Positions 22,361-34,038 of a stretch of DNA of 64,000 nt are shown here, piece after piece. Under the pieces are notes generated by a model. That model saw only the letters and a program-made list of their open reading frames with translations, was not told the origin of the DNA and made no database searches. The position numbers and the translations under genes are program-made. Source of the stretch: Silene latifolia (taxonomy: Eukaryota > Streptophyta > Magnoliopsida > Caryophyllales > Caryophyllaceae); assembly GCF_048544455.1 (NCBI RefSeq), contig NC_133532.1, positions 86,817,156 through 86,881,155 on the forward strand. Direction: 5' to 3'. The number at the start of each line of letters is the position of its first letter. The first letter of the stretch is position 1.

Positions 22361-24528
22361 CTAAGACTCGGACTCGGACTCGGACTCAATCGTAGATACG
22401 GACTCGTAATCATCACTTTCCCCCTCGAAGGTCTCTTTCGCAGCATCCAGCGGCTTGAATGTCTGGTTTTGAGCATTGACCCACTTGAGCACTTCACCCT
22501 CGTTGTTTGGGACGCCAGAAGGATGAGGTCCTAGAAGGTTGTCCTGTTTTTGAGGAGTAAGGCGTCCATGGGAACCATTCTTTTCCATTAAATGATTAAA
22601 GGTTGATAAAGACAACCTGCCACCATCGAGCATATTTTGGATGATATGTTTGAGCTTCCAGCACATCTCTATGTTGTGCCCATTACCCCTATGGAATAGG
22701 CAATATTGGGAACCGTCCCAAAACCGGCCTCTTTTATTGGGTGTAAGATCTGGAGTGGGGCCAATCGGTTGGATTAGTCCTTCAGAGACAAGCACTCTAA
22801 AAGCAATAGCATAAGGCATGCCCAAGTCTGAAAATTGTCTTTGCGGGTGTGTGGCTCTTTCTGCCGAAGGCTCCACATATTTTACTTCGGTAATGCGGAA
22901 GGTTTTATTTTCGGGAGGGGTCGCAGATGTTGAGCCTCCTTTAATGATTTCATCGATGCGAGAAATTTCTGTTGATAGGTCATCGACGCTTTTAATGTTA
23001 CAACCCTTCAAACGGGATGCATAATTTGGGTGAAGGCAGTCAATGACATGTTTAACTAAAGCCTCATCTCCATGTTGATAGGATGGTGTTGAGCCTACCT
23101 TTCTCCTTTTTATCAAATGATTGGCAGAATACTCATCTTGTCGATCACCCAAATCGATGAACTTCCTATAAGGCCGCCCAGTTTCATTGTCTGGAGGGCT
23201 TGTTAGTAAGGAGGAAAACATGCCATCCTCAATTCCATCTTCTATGGCATGCTTGAGCTCGTAGCACGCTTCAGTTTTATGCCCCTTGCCTTTATGATAT
23301 CGACAATATGCATAGCCATTCCAAAATTGGGTTATGTTTTCGGGTTTTGGATCTGGAGTGGGACCAATAGGTTGCAGTAATCCTTCTGAAGAAAGTATCC
23401 TCAGAGCGGTGCCATATGTTATTCCCAGATCTGTGAATACCCTTTGATGTTTTCCCCTGATTCCAACATTGGTGTTTTTTGGGATGTTTTTGTGAGTTTT
23501 GTTTTTGTCAATCCTAGGCGGAAGTAGGATTTGGTTGTTATCAATGGGAAGTTTTGGGGATGTTGTTTGATATTCTGAAAGGTATTTTGGCGAGGCAATT
23601 GCACGTTCTTTATTGGTGGGTTTTTGGGTGCGGGAACCATTAGACGGTTCCTCATTTTGAGCATTTGATTGTTGGGGAATTGGGTGTTGGTCTTCTCCTT
23701 GGTGGTCAGGTTCGTTTTCGGTACTACCAAACCTCTTCTCCAAATTAGCTACCCGAGTGTTCAAATCATCGATAGCCACTTGCAGCTTTGAGAATATGTT
23801 ATTGATAGAGACGGAGAGCATCAATATAGCGCTTTGTATGCCATCTTCTTCAATTGCATGAATTTTCTCATTGTCAGGAGAGATGAGGTGAGAGCAGTCT
23901 AGGAAAGATTCCTGACTGTGTCCAACGGGGTTTTTGGAGGGTTGTTCTTTTTGTTTGTTGAGGGAGGTAATGGTAACTCACCCTTTTCAATCATGTCAAG
24001 GATGGCACATTTTAGGGGGAGACACATTTCAGTATCGTGTCCGCGACCTTGGTGATATTGGCAAAACAGTTTTCCGTCCCATCTATGTCCTCGCTTGTTT
24101 GGTAGAGGGTCTGGAGTTGGACCAATTGGTTGAAGTTTTCCTTGGAAGGTTAGCCTTTCCAAGGCTGTGGCATAAGGCATACCCAGATCAGGGAAGGACC
24201 TATGAGGTCGTCTAGTTTTGGTTTTGTCATTGGCAAGTAGTCGGCTTTCAAGGAGCTTAACCCTTTGCTCAATATCAGAAGAGGGAAAATTCCCGGTTAT
24301 CATATAGTCCTCAATTTGGGAGAGACAAGTGCTCAAGTCTTCCACGGTAGCTAGGAGTCGAAGGACCATGTTGTTGGTTTCGGCGGAAGTCATGGCAGAT
24401 GCAGGTTGATCGGGTTCTTGAGTTTCTGGTTGACGATTGATGGCACCCAAGGGATTCCTATTGACATAACGATAGGCGTCATAACTTGTCTTGGCAAGAG
24501 GTTGCACAAACAAAGGCAAGTGCGACAC
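22361..24528 (-). pseudogene. gag: Ogre-type gag with triplicated zinc-knuckle module (one frameshift/stop)
   Basis: Two minus-strand ORFs, 24528-23899 (209 aa) and 23824-22361 (487 aa), read as one gag broken at about 23899-23825; the intervening sequence still encodes CSHLISPDNEK, matching CSHLILPIDDK in the outer gag. Three copies of a roughly 78-residue module are seen: DLGxxYxxA, then LQPIGPTPDP, then a W-D/N-G segment, then a C-x2-H-x4-H-x4-C knuckle followed by LKxxI. The knuckle replaces one Cys of the classical CCHC with His, as is usual for Tat gag. Copies are near residues 107-190 of the first ORF and 127-205 and 327-405 of the second. Between the last two lies a remnant of the gag core C-terminus (VKHVIDCLHPNYASRLKG, about residues 257-274). 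The gag core FKGVEDP region is absent. The C-terminus is a run of Ser-Glu. Confidence 0.8.
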
Positions 24529-25200
24529 ATATGTAGAAAAGGTAGTTTTGTCGTGAAGACACGACGGTGTGACCAGGTTATGAGTTCATTAAAGATCGTG
24601 AATGACCTCTTGTGTCTGAACTCTTGGTGCATGACGTTGAACTTAGACTCGAGTGTCGACTTTGGCATAGTGATGCCTAGACAGACGACTTCTGACTCAG
24701 TTTGGATGTGCGTTACTGGCGTGACGCCGTTGGACAAGACATGTACACAAACTTGACCTTTGACCCGTAATTTAGGGGAAAGATGGGTTTAATACCCGAG
24801 AGGTTTTGACTCTCCTAACGCCATAATTGGAGATGTCTCGACAATTAGGCGACACGACCTAGACCAGAAGGTAGGCACTAACTTCTGCAGAGACTCGACG
24901 TTATCTAGACGACTTGACATGAAATCAACTCGAGGCTGAATCAGAAAGGTGGACTGATATTTTCGAAAATAGAAATTTTCAAAAAGGTTCATTTGTCGTT
25001 TTATGGACAGCTTCCGAAGAGTAGAGATCTCCGAAAGTCGATCAGTTGAAGAGTTGTCCTAAGTTTGTTTTCAAAAGACGGTTTGAGTTTGAAATTACGA
25101 CGGCTCTGAAAACAAAGTGTTGTTTCCAAAGACAGTTTTTGAAATTCCGAATAATCACGGATTAGAAAATCTAGAATCGAATAATTTGGAATCGTCATCA
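24529..25200 (-). other. Leader of the inverted Ogre, unique part
   Basis: No gene is recognised. The segment 24580-24780 matches in reverse complement the outer element's leader at about 29600-29720, so it is leader sequence common to the family. Confidence 0.45.
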
Positions 25201-25790
25201 CAATGGCCATGAAAACGGTTAAGTTTGTTTTCAGAGGATTTAAAATTGGGTTGAAAATTTGAAAACGGTTAGATTTGTTTTCAAATAATTTAGAATCGGA
25301 TTGATATTTGAAAACGGTTAGATTTGTTTTCAAAGATTTGATTTTGAATTGAAATTTGAAAACGGTTAGATTTGTTTTCAAAGATTTGATTTTGGATTTG
25401 AAATTTGAAAACGGTTAGATTTGTTTTCAAAGATTTGATTTTTGAATTGAAATTTGAAAACGGTTAAATTTGTTTTCAAAGAATTTGAAATAGGATTTGA
25501 AATTTGAAAACGGTTAAATTTGTTTTCAAAGATTTGATTTTGAATTGAAATTTGAAAACGGTTAAATTAGTTTTCAAATATTTGATTTTGAATTGAAATT
25601 TGAAAACGGTTAAATTAGTTTTCAAATATTTGATTTTTAATTGAAATTTGAAAACGGTTAAATTAGTTTTCAAATATTTGATTTTGAATTGAAATTTGAA
25701 AACGGTTAAATTTGTTTTCAAATGATTTGAAATTGGATTTGAAATTTGAAAACTCATAAATTTGTTTTCAAAGATTTGAAATTGGAAATT
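25201..25790 (-). repeat. 48-bp tandem repeat with internal hairpin, about twelve copies
   Basis: Each unit contains TTGAAAACGGTTA followed by AATTTGTTTTCAA, so TTGAAAAC and GTTTTCAA can pair around a loop of about ten bases. The spacer is AGATTTGATTTTGAATTG. As 48 is a multiple of three, minus-strand ORFs with a 16-residue period run through it (25001-25381, 25476-25757). These are read as repeats in the leader, not proteins. Confidence 0.85.
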
Positions 25791-26430
25791 GTGAGGATTG
25801 AATTCGTCATTACGACGGGTTAGAAAACCGTTTTAACCTTTGAAAGACGGTATGCAAATAAAAAATTGCGAGAATTGAAATCGTCATTACGACGGCTTAG
25901 AAAAGCCAAATTTGATTTCGAAAACGACATTTGAAATTTTGGAAAGTTGCACGGGTTAAAATCGTCATTACGACGGTTTGAAAAACGTTTATGTTTAAAA
26001 ATTGATTTTGAATTTTGAAAATTCGAGGGTAGAATTCGTCATTACGACGGCGTAAAAGGGCGCTTTGAGAATGCAACGGTCGGCGGCAGACCGAGTTTTG
26101 AAACGGCCATTATGACGACGTAAAAGGGGATTTTGAAATGGTTTGTGAAAACCAAGGTTTGAAATTGTCATTACAACGGTATAAAAAGGTGCATTTGAAA
26201 TGGTTAAAAAAACCGGGTTTTGAAATGGCCATTATAACGGCATAAAAAGGTGCTTAGAAACGGTTGTAAAAACCGGGTTTGAAAATCGTCATTACGACGG
26301 CCTAGAAAGGTGTGTTGAAATGGTTGTAGAAAACCGGATTTGAAAATCGTCATTACGACGGCCTAGAAAGGCGTGCAACGGTCGGCGAAAGACCGAGATT
26401 TGAAACGGCCATTATAACGGCGCGAAATGT
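25791..26430 (-). repeat. Ten copies of a GTCATTACGACGG palindromic-motif repeat
   Basis: The motif CGTCATTACGACGG or GGCCATTATAACGG recurs near 25808, 25886, 25963, 26037, 26106, 26166, 26227, 26287, 26348 and 26405, about 60-78 bp apart, in a surrounding unit of about 65 bp. It is the inverted counterpart of the array at 13700-14070 in the outer element, so it is a conserved part of the family leader. Confidence 0.85.
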
Positions 26431-26885
26431 GTTTTTTGTGAAAGATTGAAATGACACGGAAGGACTTATGATCACATAACACATAAGCACTCACAGTTCA
26501 TTTAATTATGCATAATATTGACACGGGTTTTGGCTTAATAGGGTGGGTTACACACCAAGCAATCAAACCCCGATTTGCGAGAGGGATACCGATCCAAACA
26601 AAATGTGTAAGGAGGGTGCCCTAGCCTCGTGCTCGAAGATGATGAAAGCTCTTTGACGAAACAGAAATGTGTAACGTCAACGGTATGCTTGACTCAATCG
26701 GGATTCAAAACGCGGGGATGAGAAAACTCACGCCGATGGGACGAGCCAATTGGTCGATAAAGGTTAGGTTGTGGGCCTGGACAAGGAACCCGACTTAGGA
26801 CCGTAATATCAATTAATGCACTTTAACCACGGCCTCATTCGAGTTTCACCTCTAAGGATCACAAAGACACAAGTGTCCTAGTAAT

Positions 26886-26902
26886 CCCCAGCGGAGTCGC
26901 CA
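26886..26902 (-). other. Primer binding site of the inverted Ogre
   Basis: On the minus strand TGGCGACTCCGCTGGGG lies about three bases inside the LTR end TCCACA. This string is a recurrent PBS in plant Tat/Ogre-like elements. It confirms the minus orientation and that 26906-29526 is the 5' LTR. Confidence 0.8.
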
Positions 26903-26905
26903 AAC

Positions 26906-29526
26906 TGTGGACATGGGCCACGTCTCGGTCTGCGGATTTAGGCCGCCTACCGGTCCGTAGTCACGGGCCACCTACACGCCAAGCCAATCTGTGGATATGC
27001 AGCGGTCTAAAAAGTCACGCTCGGCGGCGTAAAAATGCTTTCGACCGGATCGCTTTAGATCGGTCGGTTTCGTCTCGGTAAAGGTCTCGAAACGATACAG
27101 AGATGTTCGGAGTCGCCACCAAGCATTTGTGGGATGCTTGGAACCCGTTCGAAATCTACTTTATATCTCGGTCAAACGAAGCACAAAGCAGGGTTTGACA
27201 TAGGTACTAAAGATACGGACTTGTCCCCCTTTTAGCATTCTATACCTAAAATGACTCTCGTATGCCCTGGATAAGGCCATCCACCATCCAAAGGTTCTGA
27301 GTAAGGGGTGAGGGTACGTATTGGGAAGCCCTTTAATCAGACACCCAATCCCGCCCGCGTTAGCGGCCTCTATTGATCGATCGTGGTTGTTTAAGTGCAA
27401 AAGTTGATAAAACGGTGTAAATGCATGAATGCACATCCAAAAGTGTTAACCTAACATGTGAGCTTTCTAAGTCGGTTTGTTAATCCAAATATCAAGCATA
27501 AGATGTCAAGTTGGATTTAGATTGATTTACATGTGAAAGCGGAAATTAAACATCCATTTACCAAGTTCGGGTTATTATGATGCTTAACACGATCCATTTA
27601 TTGAAAAAGAGTGTTTAAAAGACAAAGTGTAAAAATGCCAACTTGTCAATCTGATCCGTCATATATTCGGATTAACCGTAATCGGGATCGTCCTAGACAA
27701 GTATCAAAATGAGACAGAACAGTGCCAGGCAGTCCCATTGGGGCGCGAGCCTATTGGCGAGGGAATGGGGCCTGTCCAGGTTTTGAAATATGAAAGCAGA
27801 TGGCCTCTTGAGGCGCGAGCCATGGGGCGAACCAAGAGGCGTCTCCTGGTTGTTAAAAAGGTTGTTTAAAACCGTTTTTTTGTGATTAATGATTTGCAAG
27901 TATTGTTTGCATGACTCGGAATAATTACTATTATGTTAGTAATATTCGTTGTCGGATTTGCATGTTTGAAAAGTATAATAAAATGGTAAAAGGAAAATGT
28001 TTGATTTGAACTAATTATGTTAAGTTCAATTATTTGTAATTAGTCATGTTTGTCATCGTACTCGGATTAAACCGACATGGTATAAAGAACCATGGATGAT
28101 TTATGTAATGGTCAAAATATGTTTAACATAAAAATGCATTAAAATGGTAAATAAAATAAAAGAATTTCTTTTAAAATGTAATTAACCAATTAATATCACC
28201 GAGTCACGGATTAAACCGTCATGATATTAGGAACCAAGGGTGATTATGATTTATGGCTAAAATGTTTGTAATAAAAAAGATTTGAAACATCTGAAATGGT
28301 AAAAACCGTTAAAGGAAAGAAGTAAAAATAAAAGAAAGTGTTGAAGGAAAGACGAACTCAAACACGGATGAGTCTGACCCAGACACCCACAAGAGGCGCG
28401 AGCAACCCTGCATAGCAAGGAGCTTCTGTCTCAGGCCAAAACTCGGTTTTGGCTCGTCGAACCTATGTTTGAATCGTGTTATGCATTGTTCATGCTTATG
28501 AACTCATAAAAACAGTAAATACATGAAATAAATAAGATATTTACACCCTCAAACTTACGTATATTGATGTTTGCGTGGTAGACGACTTTAGAGACGGTTT
28601 TCTCGTAGTGACTACTCGCGATCAAAGAAGTTTAAAAGAGTGCCTTAAAAAAGGATTTTGTTTTGAAAATGAGTTGAAAATATGTTAATTAAAACATGTT
28701 GATTGATGAATTGAGTTGGTCAAATGGGTCGGTCGAATTCACGGCGACGGTACCAAACAAAATGTGTAAGGCTTGTGTTTACGATCGGTAGGTCGTAAAC
28801 ACGTGCCGATTTTGTGACTTAGGAAGTCGGGTCTAGAAGTTTAAGAGAGAGGTGAGGGGGCGGACACTCGCGTGAAGATTATGGTGTGTGATGGTGGGTA
28901 TTTATAGAGAAATGTGGGATGGTAGGTCGATTGATTTTGCTTGGAGGCTAAGGAGACACCCCATTGAGGCGTGAGCCACCCCGTTACTCAATGGGGTGTA
29001 CTGTCCCTTTCGCAAATTTGGATTTTGCATTTGTTCTAACCAATGTTTTGTTGGTTGTGATTTGTGGTCTTTGAGGTTTTCTTAGCCGTGTAAGCTTCCT
29101 CTTAGGTGATATTTCGGGTAGGTATTTTGTGTCTTTGACTCGGGTTTGACCCGTGTGAGTCGGGATTTGAATTTCGAGTCGGTTTTTGGCTCGGTGTCGG
29201 TTTTGACTCTAAATAGGGTCATTTTAATGGAAATGACATGATGAAGACATTCATGGCATTTTTTTTGACATCCGAGATTTGGGTTGACTCGGGTTGACTC
29301 GAGTTGCGGGTTTCTGAGTCGGATTTGGGTCCGAAGACGGTTTTAACTCTAAATAGTGTTATTTTAATGCAAATGAAGTTAGAAAACTTTTGAAATCATT
29401 TTTCATATCCGAGTAGTGCATTAAACCGTCTCATATATAGCCAATCCACGCACGCATATCAAAAACACGTTGTAGTCCGATCATCATCGGGTGGTTTTTG
29501 GAAGGTGCAGATACTGGGTATCTACA
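26906..29526 (-). mobile_element. 5' LTR of the inverted Ogre
   Basis: 2,621 bp, starting TGTAGATACCCAGTATCTGC (minus, at 29526) and ending CCATGTCCACA at 26906, directly before the PBS. Flanked outside by CACCG. It is the empty-site reference for the solo LTR in its sister copy. ORFs within it are not supported as genes. Confidence 0.9.
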
Positions 29527-29864
29527 CACCGTCCCCGGGACCACAAACCTTTCAAAATTCGATTTTCAAGACGTACGATTTGAATTTCAATAACCGTCTT
29601 CGGAAACAGCATACTTATGGGTCTTTACTTATGAGTCGTCTCAACTCGAGACTTGTTCAACGGCCTCACGCCACTACGTTGAACGCGAGTCAAAATCCGG
29701 TCAACACTGTCACATCATAAATCGAGTCAGCACCGAGGCACCACACACGGTATCCCTTATCTTGTTGAGTCTGAATTGTCTTTCTGTCTTTTGTGTTGTC
29801 TGCGTTTAGTCGTTAAACCGTGTCGGATTGGGTTGTAACGTGAGCCGTTTTCTGCCTCAGAGCC
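29527..29864 (+). other. Leader of outer Ogre, second part
   Basis: Starts with the duplicated CACCG and continues the leader interrupted at 14175. No ORF of note; ends at the gag ATG at 29865. Confidence 0.6.
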
Positions 29865-31327
29865 ATGGCCCATTCCTCATCACCGTCCAACAACAACGAT
29901 GCCAACATGGATCTCACGACTGCTCAACTAACCAGCCTACTCACCGCTCTTAACGTCACCCTGGACCGTGTCAAGACCCGTATCGACACCTTGGAAAATA
30001 AGGAAACCGGAGAACACAACACTCCGCCTTTGACTGAAACCGAGAAAAGGCTCAGACTCAAGAAGAACAACTCCTAGCCTGTGGTAACAACATCCATCTT
30101 GAGAACAATCGAAGATTCGAACCCGTTGGGGATCAACTACCCGACAATTTTACCCTAACTGATGTACCCAAGTTTAAGGGAGTGGAGGACCCGCTCAACC
30201 ACATTCGAGCCTTCAAGGATTACATGTCTATCAAGGGGGTCAAACAAGAACTCTTCACCCGGATCTTTCCGTCATTCCTGGAACCAATTCCTCGCCAATG
30301 GTATTATTCCCTCGACCCCAAGAGCATTACTACTTGGGACGAAGTCACCGTAGAATTTGCTAAACAGTACGCCGACAACGTCGAGATCCAAGCCAACACC
30401 CGCAACCTTGAGGTCCTGACTCAGAATGATAAGGAAAGGTTCACAGAATTCCTAACTCGTTGGAGGAGGGTAAGCACTTAATTGGTCAGTAAGCCGAGTG
30501 AATCAACTCTGGTGGAGAAGTTTGTTAACAACCTCTGCCCAGTTTATGCCAACCTGCTGAGATATCAAAACATCAAAACTTTCCAGGACTTACAAATCCT
30601 CGGAACCCGCATTGAAGACGACCTCCTCAAAGGTGTCCTAGCCAAAACCACTGGTAGAGGCTATCAAGGATCTACATCAACTGGATCTCGCCCCTGTAGT
30701 CAGAAAAACAAAATCGATTAGGTCAACCTCCTCGAACCAACCACAAAGAAAATTGAGCGTCCTCAAAGGGTATTCACAAACTTGGGGACAACCTATGCCA
30801 GTGCCCTAAAAAGACTCATGGACTAATGGAAACTAGAGCGATTTGGGCCCACTCCGGATCCATCCGAGGCCAAGAAAACCCGTTTATTGAATCCCAATGC
30901 GTACTGCCAATACTACCAGGGTAAAGGTCAAGACACGGGGGCCTGCTTTAAACTGAATCAAGCCATTCAAGATATGATTGAGAAAGGGGAACTACCTTTA
31001 CCTCCACCCACGAAACGAAACAACAAGAAAAACCCCTTGGGAATCCATGCCATCTCTGATGACGAGCCAACCCTGGACTGCTCACACCTCATCCTGCCTA
31101 TTGATGATAAGGTGAATGCCTTGGAAAAGGATGCCCCAGACGGGATGTTCGTATTCTGCGCCGCAACCATGCTCACCATATCTCAACAGGTTGAAGAAGC
31201 CATAGCCAGTCTCACAAAATGGATTACCCGACTTGAGGATGCCTACCACCGGTTGATCTTTAACCCACCGACACCGACACTGCGCCCGAGGGAGGGTCCT
31301 CTAAGAATCCAAAACTCCCCTCACTAG
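29865..31327 (+). pseudogene. gag: Outer Ogre gag, frameshifted
   Basis: Starts MAHSSSPSNNNDANMDL at 29865. A frameshift near 30060 moves to the frame carrying the retrotransposon gag core: KFKGVEDPLNHIRAF, FPSFLEPIPRQWYYSLDP, TWDEVTVEFAKQY. A TAA at 30479-30481 interrupts before VEKFVNNLCPVYANLL, and another TAG lies near 30719. The last part (30730-31327) has one zinc-knuckle module of the kind triplicated in the inverted element: FGPTPDP, then NAYCQYYQGKGQDTGACF. Its knuckle is degenerate, with Tyr and Gln replacing the two His. A CSHLILPIDDK segment and a helical tail follow. The order of domains supports Tat-type gag. Confidence 0.85.
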
Positions 31328-32237
31328 AAAGGATTGCTCCCGCGACCATTCTGGCACACACCCTACAATAATCAACCCCACAATAACTTCCCCCACAAGA
31401 ACTTCCCCTACAAAAATTATCCGGCGAGGAATACCTCTCCAAGGTACCCTCACGATCCCAAAATCAACGGTATCTAGAGCGACGACACAGAGGATGTCTA
31501 CATCATTCCGGGAAAGGGCAAACAAGTAAAAGAGATCGGACATCTTACCCAGTCCGGGTGTTCCTACTAAAACCCGAACAATACAACAGTCGTTCCAACA
31601 ACGAATGACCAAGTTGTCCCGGACGTGGACAATCAACCCAAGGTTCCCGAAAACTCGATCCTTAAAACAACTGCAAAAAGCAAAGCCGGAAATTTCAATT
31701 TGGCAACTAATTGCGACATCTTTCGAACATCGGCAGGCTTTGTTACAAGCCTTGGGAAAGTTAACGGTTCTCTCTACCTCCTCTCCTGAAGAAGTGGTAG
31801 CACACATGACATGGATGTCCCCGACCTGTGCAACCTAGTCATCTTCTCTGACGTAAGATATCCCTACATTCGGAGCCAACCATAACCTAACTCTCTATAT
31901 AACTGTGCAATGCCTTAAGAAAAATGTGCCTAAGGTTCTAGTGGATGATGGATCCGCAGTCAATGCCATGCCCCTCAAGACGACTCATAGACCGGGTATC
32001 AAAGAAGCTAATTTGGTCCCAACTTACCAAGGACTACATGCCTATGATGGCACCCGTCGACATCGACGCAATTGCAATTGGACCCTTGGAAAGACAAGCA
32101 AATTTTCAGGTGCTCGACATCGACGCTTCTTTCAACATAACTCTGGGACGCCCCTGGATTCACGCCGCTGACGCCGTGACCTCAACCCTTCATCAGAAAA
32201 TCAGGGTCCCTTTCAACGGGAAACAATCACAATTCCC
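31328..32237 (+). pseudogene. Outer Ogre protease region, truncated by copia-1 insertion
   Basis: 31328-31900 is a degraded linker with no clear frame. From 31905 a retropepsin-like aspartic protease is visible: VLVDDGSAVNAMP (DDGSA in place of the usual D-S/T-G), then GRPWIHAADAVTSTLHQKI at about 32140 in the overlapping frame, so at least one frameshift. The frame is cut at 32237 by the copia-1 insertion and continues at 56120 after the TTCCC duplication. Confidence 0.75.
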
Positions 32238-33133
32238 TGTTGGAGTTAGTGTCCTCCACAATAGTGCGTTTACATAATAAATCTCATTAAAGGAATATCA
32301 TTAGGATATTTATTATTTGATCCTCGTCAGTTGATTAACGTAAATCGATAACAGTTGGCTGACTAGAGTTTGACGTTATTGTCGTGAGACGGCGGTGATC
32401 AACTGACCCCTTTCGGTCACACCTAAAGAAACGAACTCCAATTGACAACTAATTAATTGTATGAGATACAATTTATTTAGTCCCTTGATTTATTGACTAA
32501 AAGGTTAGTCGATCCTTTTTAGAGAGATTTCGAGTTGCGAACTCTAGGCGCGGCAGTTATTATTTAATTATGCGATAATTGAATAATAAATTTTATGAGA
32601 CGGGTTTTAGTTAATTAATTGATAATTCACTAAAATATTACTAATTGATTAATGTGATTAATATTAGTACGTAAATAATATGTGTAGTTGTACACATATA
32701 TTTACGGAGTGTTTTGGACTAAATTTATTGGGAAGCATTTAAACATAAAACGATGTTTAAAGTAAAATTACACGTATTTGTGCGACAAATATAAGAACCG
32801 ATATGGATCCATAAATGGAACATTAAACCGTGTAAATGGATGATTATAAATATAATCATTACACTCATGACTTTGATTTGTCCCATCAACTTTTGTTCTA
32901 TTTTATGCACAATGACAATTGGACATAAAATAAAGCAAAATCTCTCCCACACTCCACCCTTACCAACCGTCCTCTCCCTCCCATATAGACCAACAACTTT
33001 GTTCTTTTATTGACTACTCACTTGGCATATTTTGCATGTGAATAAAAAGTTGGTTTATCTATCTAAAAATTAATATACATCGCTTACTAAGATTGTTAGT
33101 AACCAAAAATAAATACTAAGTGTATTAGTATTA
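32238..33133 (+). mobile_element. Copia-1 left LTR, first segment
   Basis: Begins TGTTGGAGTTAGTGTCCTCC and aligns with 54883-55780 of the right LTR with a few per cent mismatches. Ends with TTAGTATTA (33125-33133), the 9-bp site duplicated by the Mutator-like insertion. Confidence 0.9.
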
Positions 33134-33259
33134 GGGTAAATTGATAACTTATACCTACTATACTACAATTTTTTAAACTTTATACCTAAGATAATTTTTT
33201 TTCAAAACTTATACCTAATTTGCTATTTTCCTCTATACTTAATACCGAATTTCACCTCC

Positions 33260-34033
33260 GACAAGAAAACTGACCGGATTCCGACTAAAATCAAGTTTTA
33301 ATGATAAAATTTGGTGTGTGTGCCAAATTTACCCCTAATCAACTTCACTGTAATGTTTCAAATTATCAACCATCAACACCCGCCATCACGTCATTATCCC
33401 CAAGCACCAACATCATCATCGCCCGCCGCCATCACGTCATTATCCCCAAGCACCAACACCATCATCGCCCGCCGCCATCACCACCGTACACAGCCACCAA
33501 CAACGCCCTACACCGCCGCCATCTAAGACCACCACCGCTGCCCAATACTGTTTGCATCTAACATCGTCATCAACATCATCCAACACGCCTATTGCTACCT
33601 AGCACCACCACCGACATCCCCTAACACCGCTCACCCAACACTTGAATTGGCTCGCCACCCAACACTAACCCCACCGCTGCCACCGCAACAATTTACCAAT
33701 GCGAACACCACCACAAGAACGCCCAACATTTCCAGATCTGACCCACCATAAAACCCACCACCACAAATCTCGATTAGATTAATGACGATGGAATACGAGA
33801 GTTGGTGAGGGTGCATAGTTCTGGTGGGCTGGTGGTTGCATTTCATCATGGTAATCGATTGCCTGAAAGGTGCGAGGGAGTTTGCCATTGATCGGAGGCG
33901 GCTGAATGAGGACATGACGCAAAATCGCAAATCGGGATCGATTTTGGATGGTGGCGAGAGGCAGAGGGAGGTTGCTTGTGACGGGGTGGCAGGGAGGTTG
34001 CCGGTAAGGATGGTGGTCGTGAATGTTCATGGG
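33260..34033. other. Interior of the Mutator-like element, CAC-rich low-complexity, possible captured fragment
   Basis: 33360-33640 is a C/A-rich tract with a tandem duplication of about 55 bp containing CATCACGTCATTATCCCC. 33650-34030 is more balanced in composition. Open frames on both strands (33301-33561 plus, 33631-33930 minus) have biased composition and no known domain. It may be a captured host fragment, as in Pack-MULEs, but I see no proof. Confidence 0.3.
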
Positions 34034-34038
34034 TTAAA

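Larger units (their letters stand above)
14176..29526 (-). mobile_element. Non-autonomous gag-only Tat/Ogre-like element, inverted and nested
   Basis: A complete minus-strand element of 15.35 kb: 5' LTR 26906-29526, PBS 26886-26902, leader, gag 24528-22361, a Lys/Pro-rich ORF, several minisatellites, polypurine tract at about 18293-18305, and 3' LTR 14176-18292. It is flanked by the 5-bp duplication CACCG at 14171-14175 and 29527-29531. The interior (8.6 kb) has gag but no protease, RT or integrase motif in any frame. I infer a non-autonomous derivative mobilised by relatives such as the outer element. A solo LTR lies inside its 3' LTR. Confidence 0.9.

Noticed and set aside
25001..25757. Minus-strand ORFs with a 16-residue period
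   Set aside because: Translation of the 48-bp leader repeat; composition and position argue against a protein.
33301..33561. His/Pro/Thr-rich ORF in the Mutator-like element
   Set aside because: Low-complexity C/A-rich tract with a tandem duplication; no conserved domain visible.
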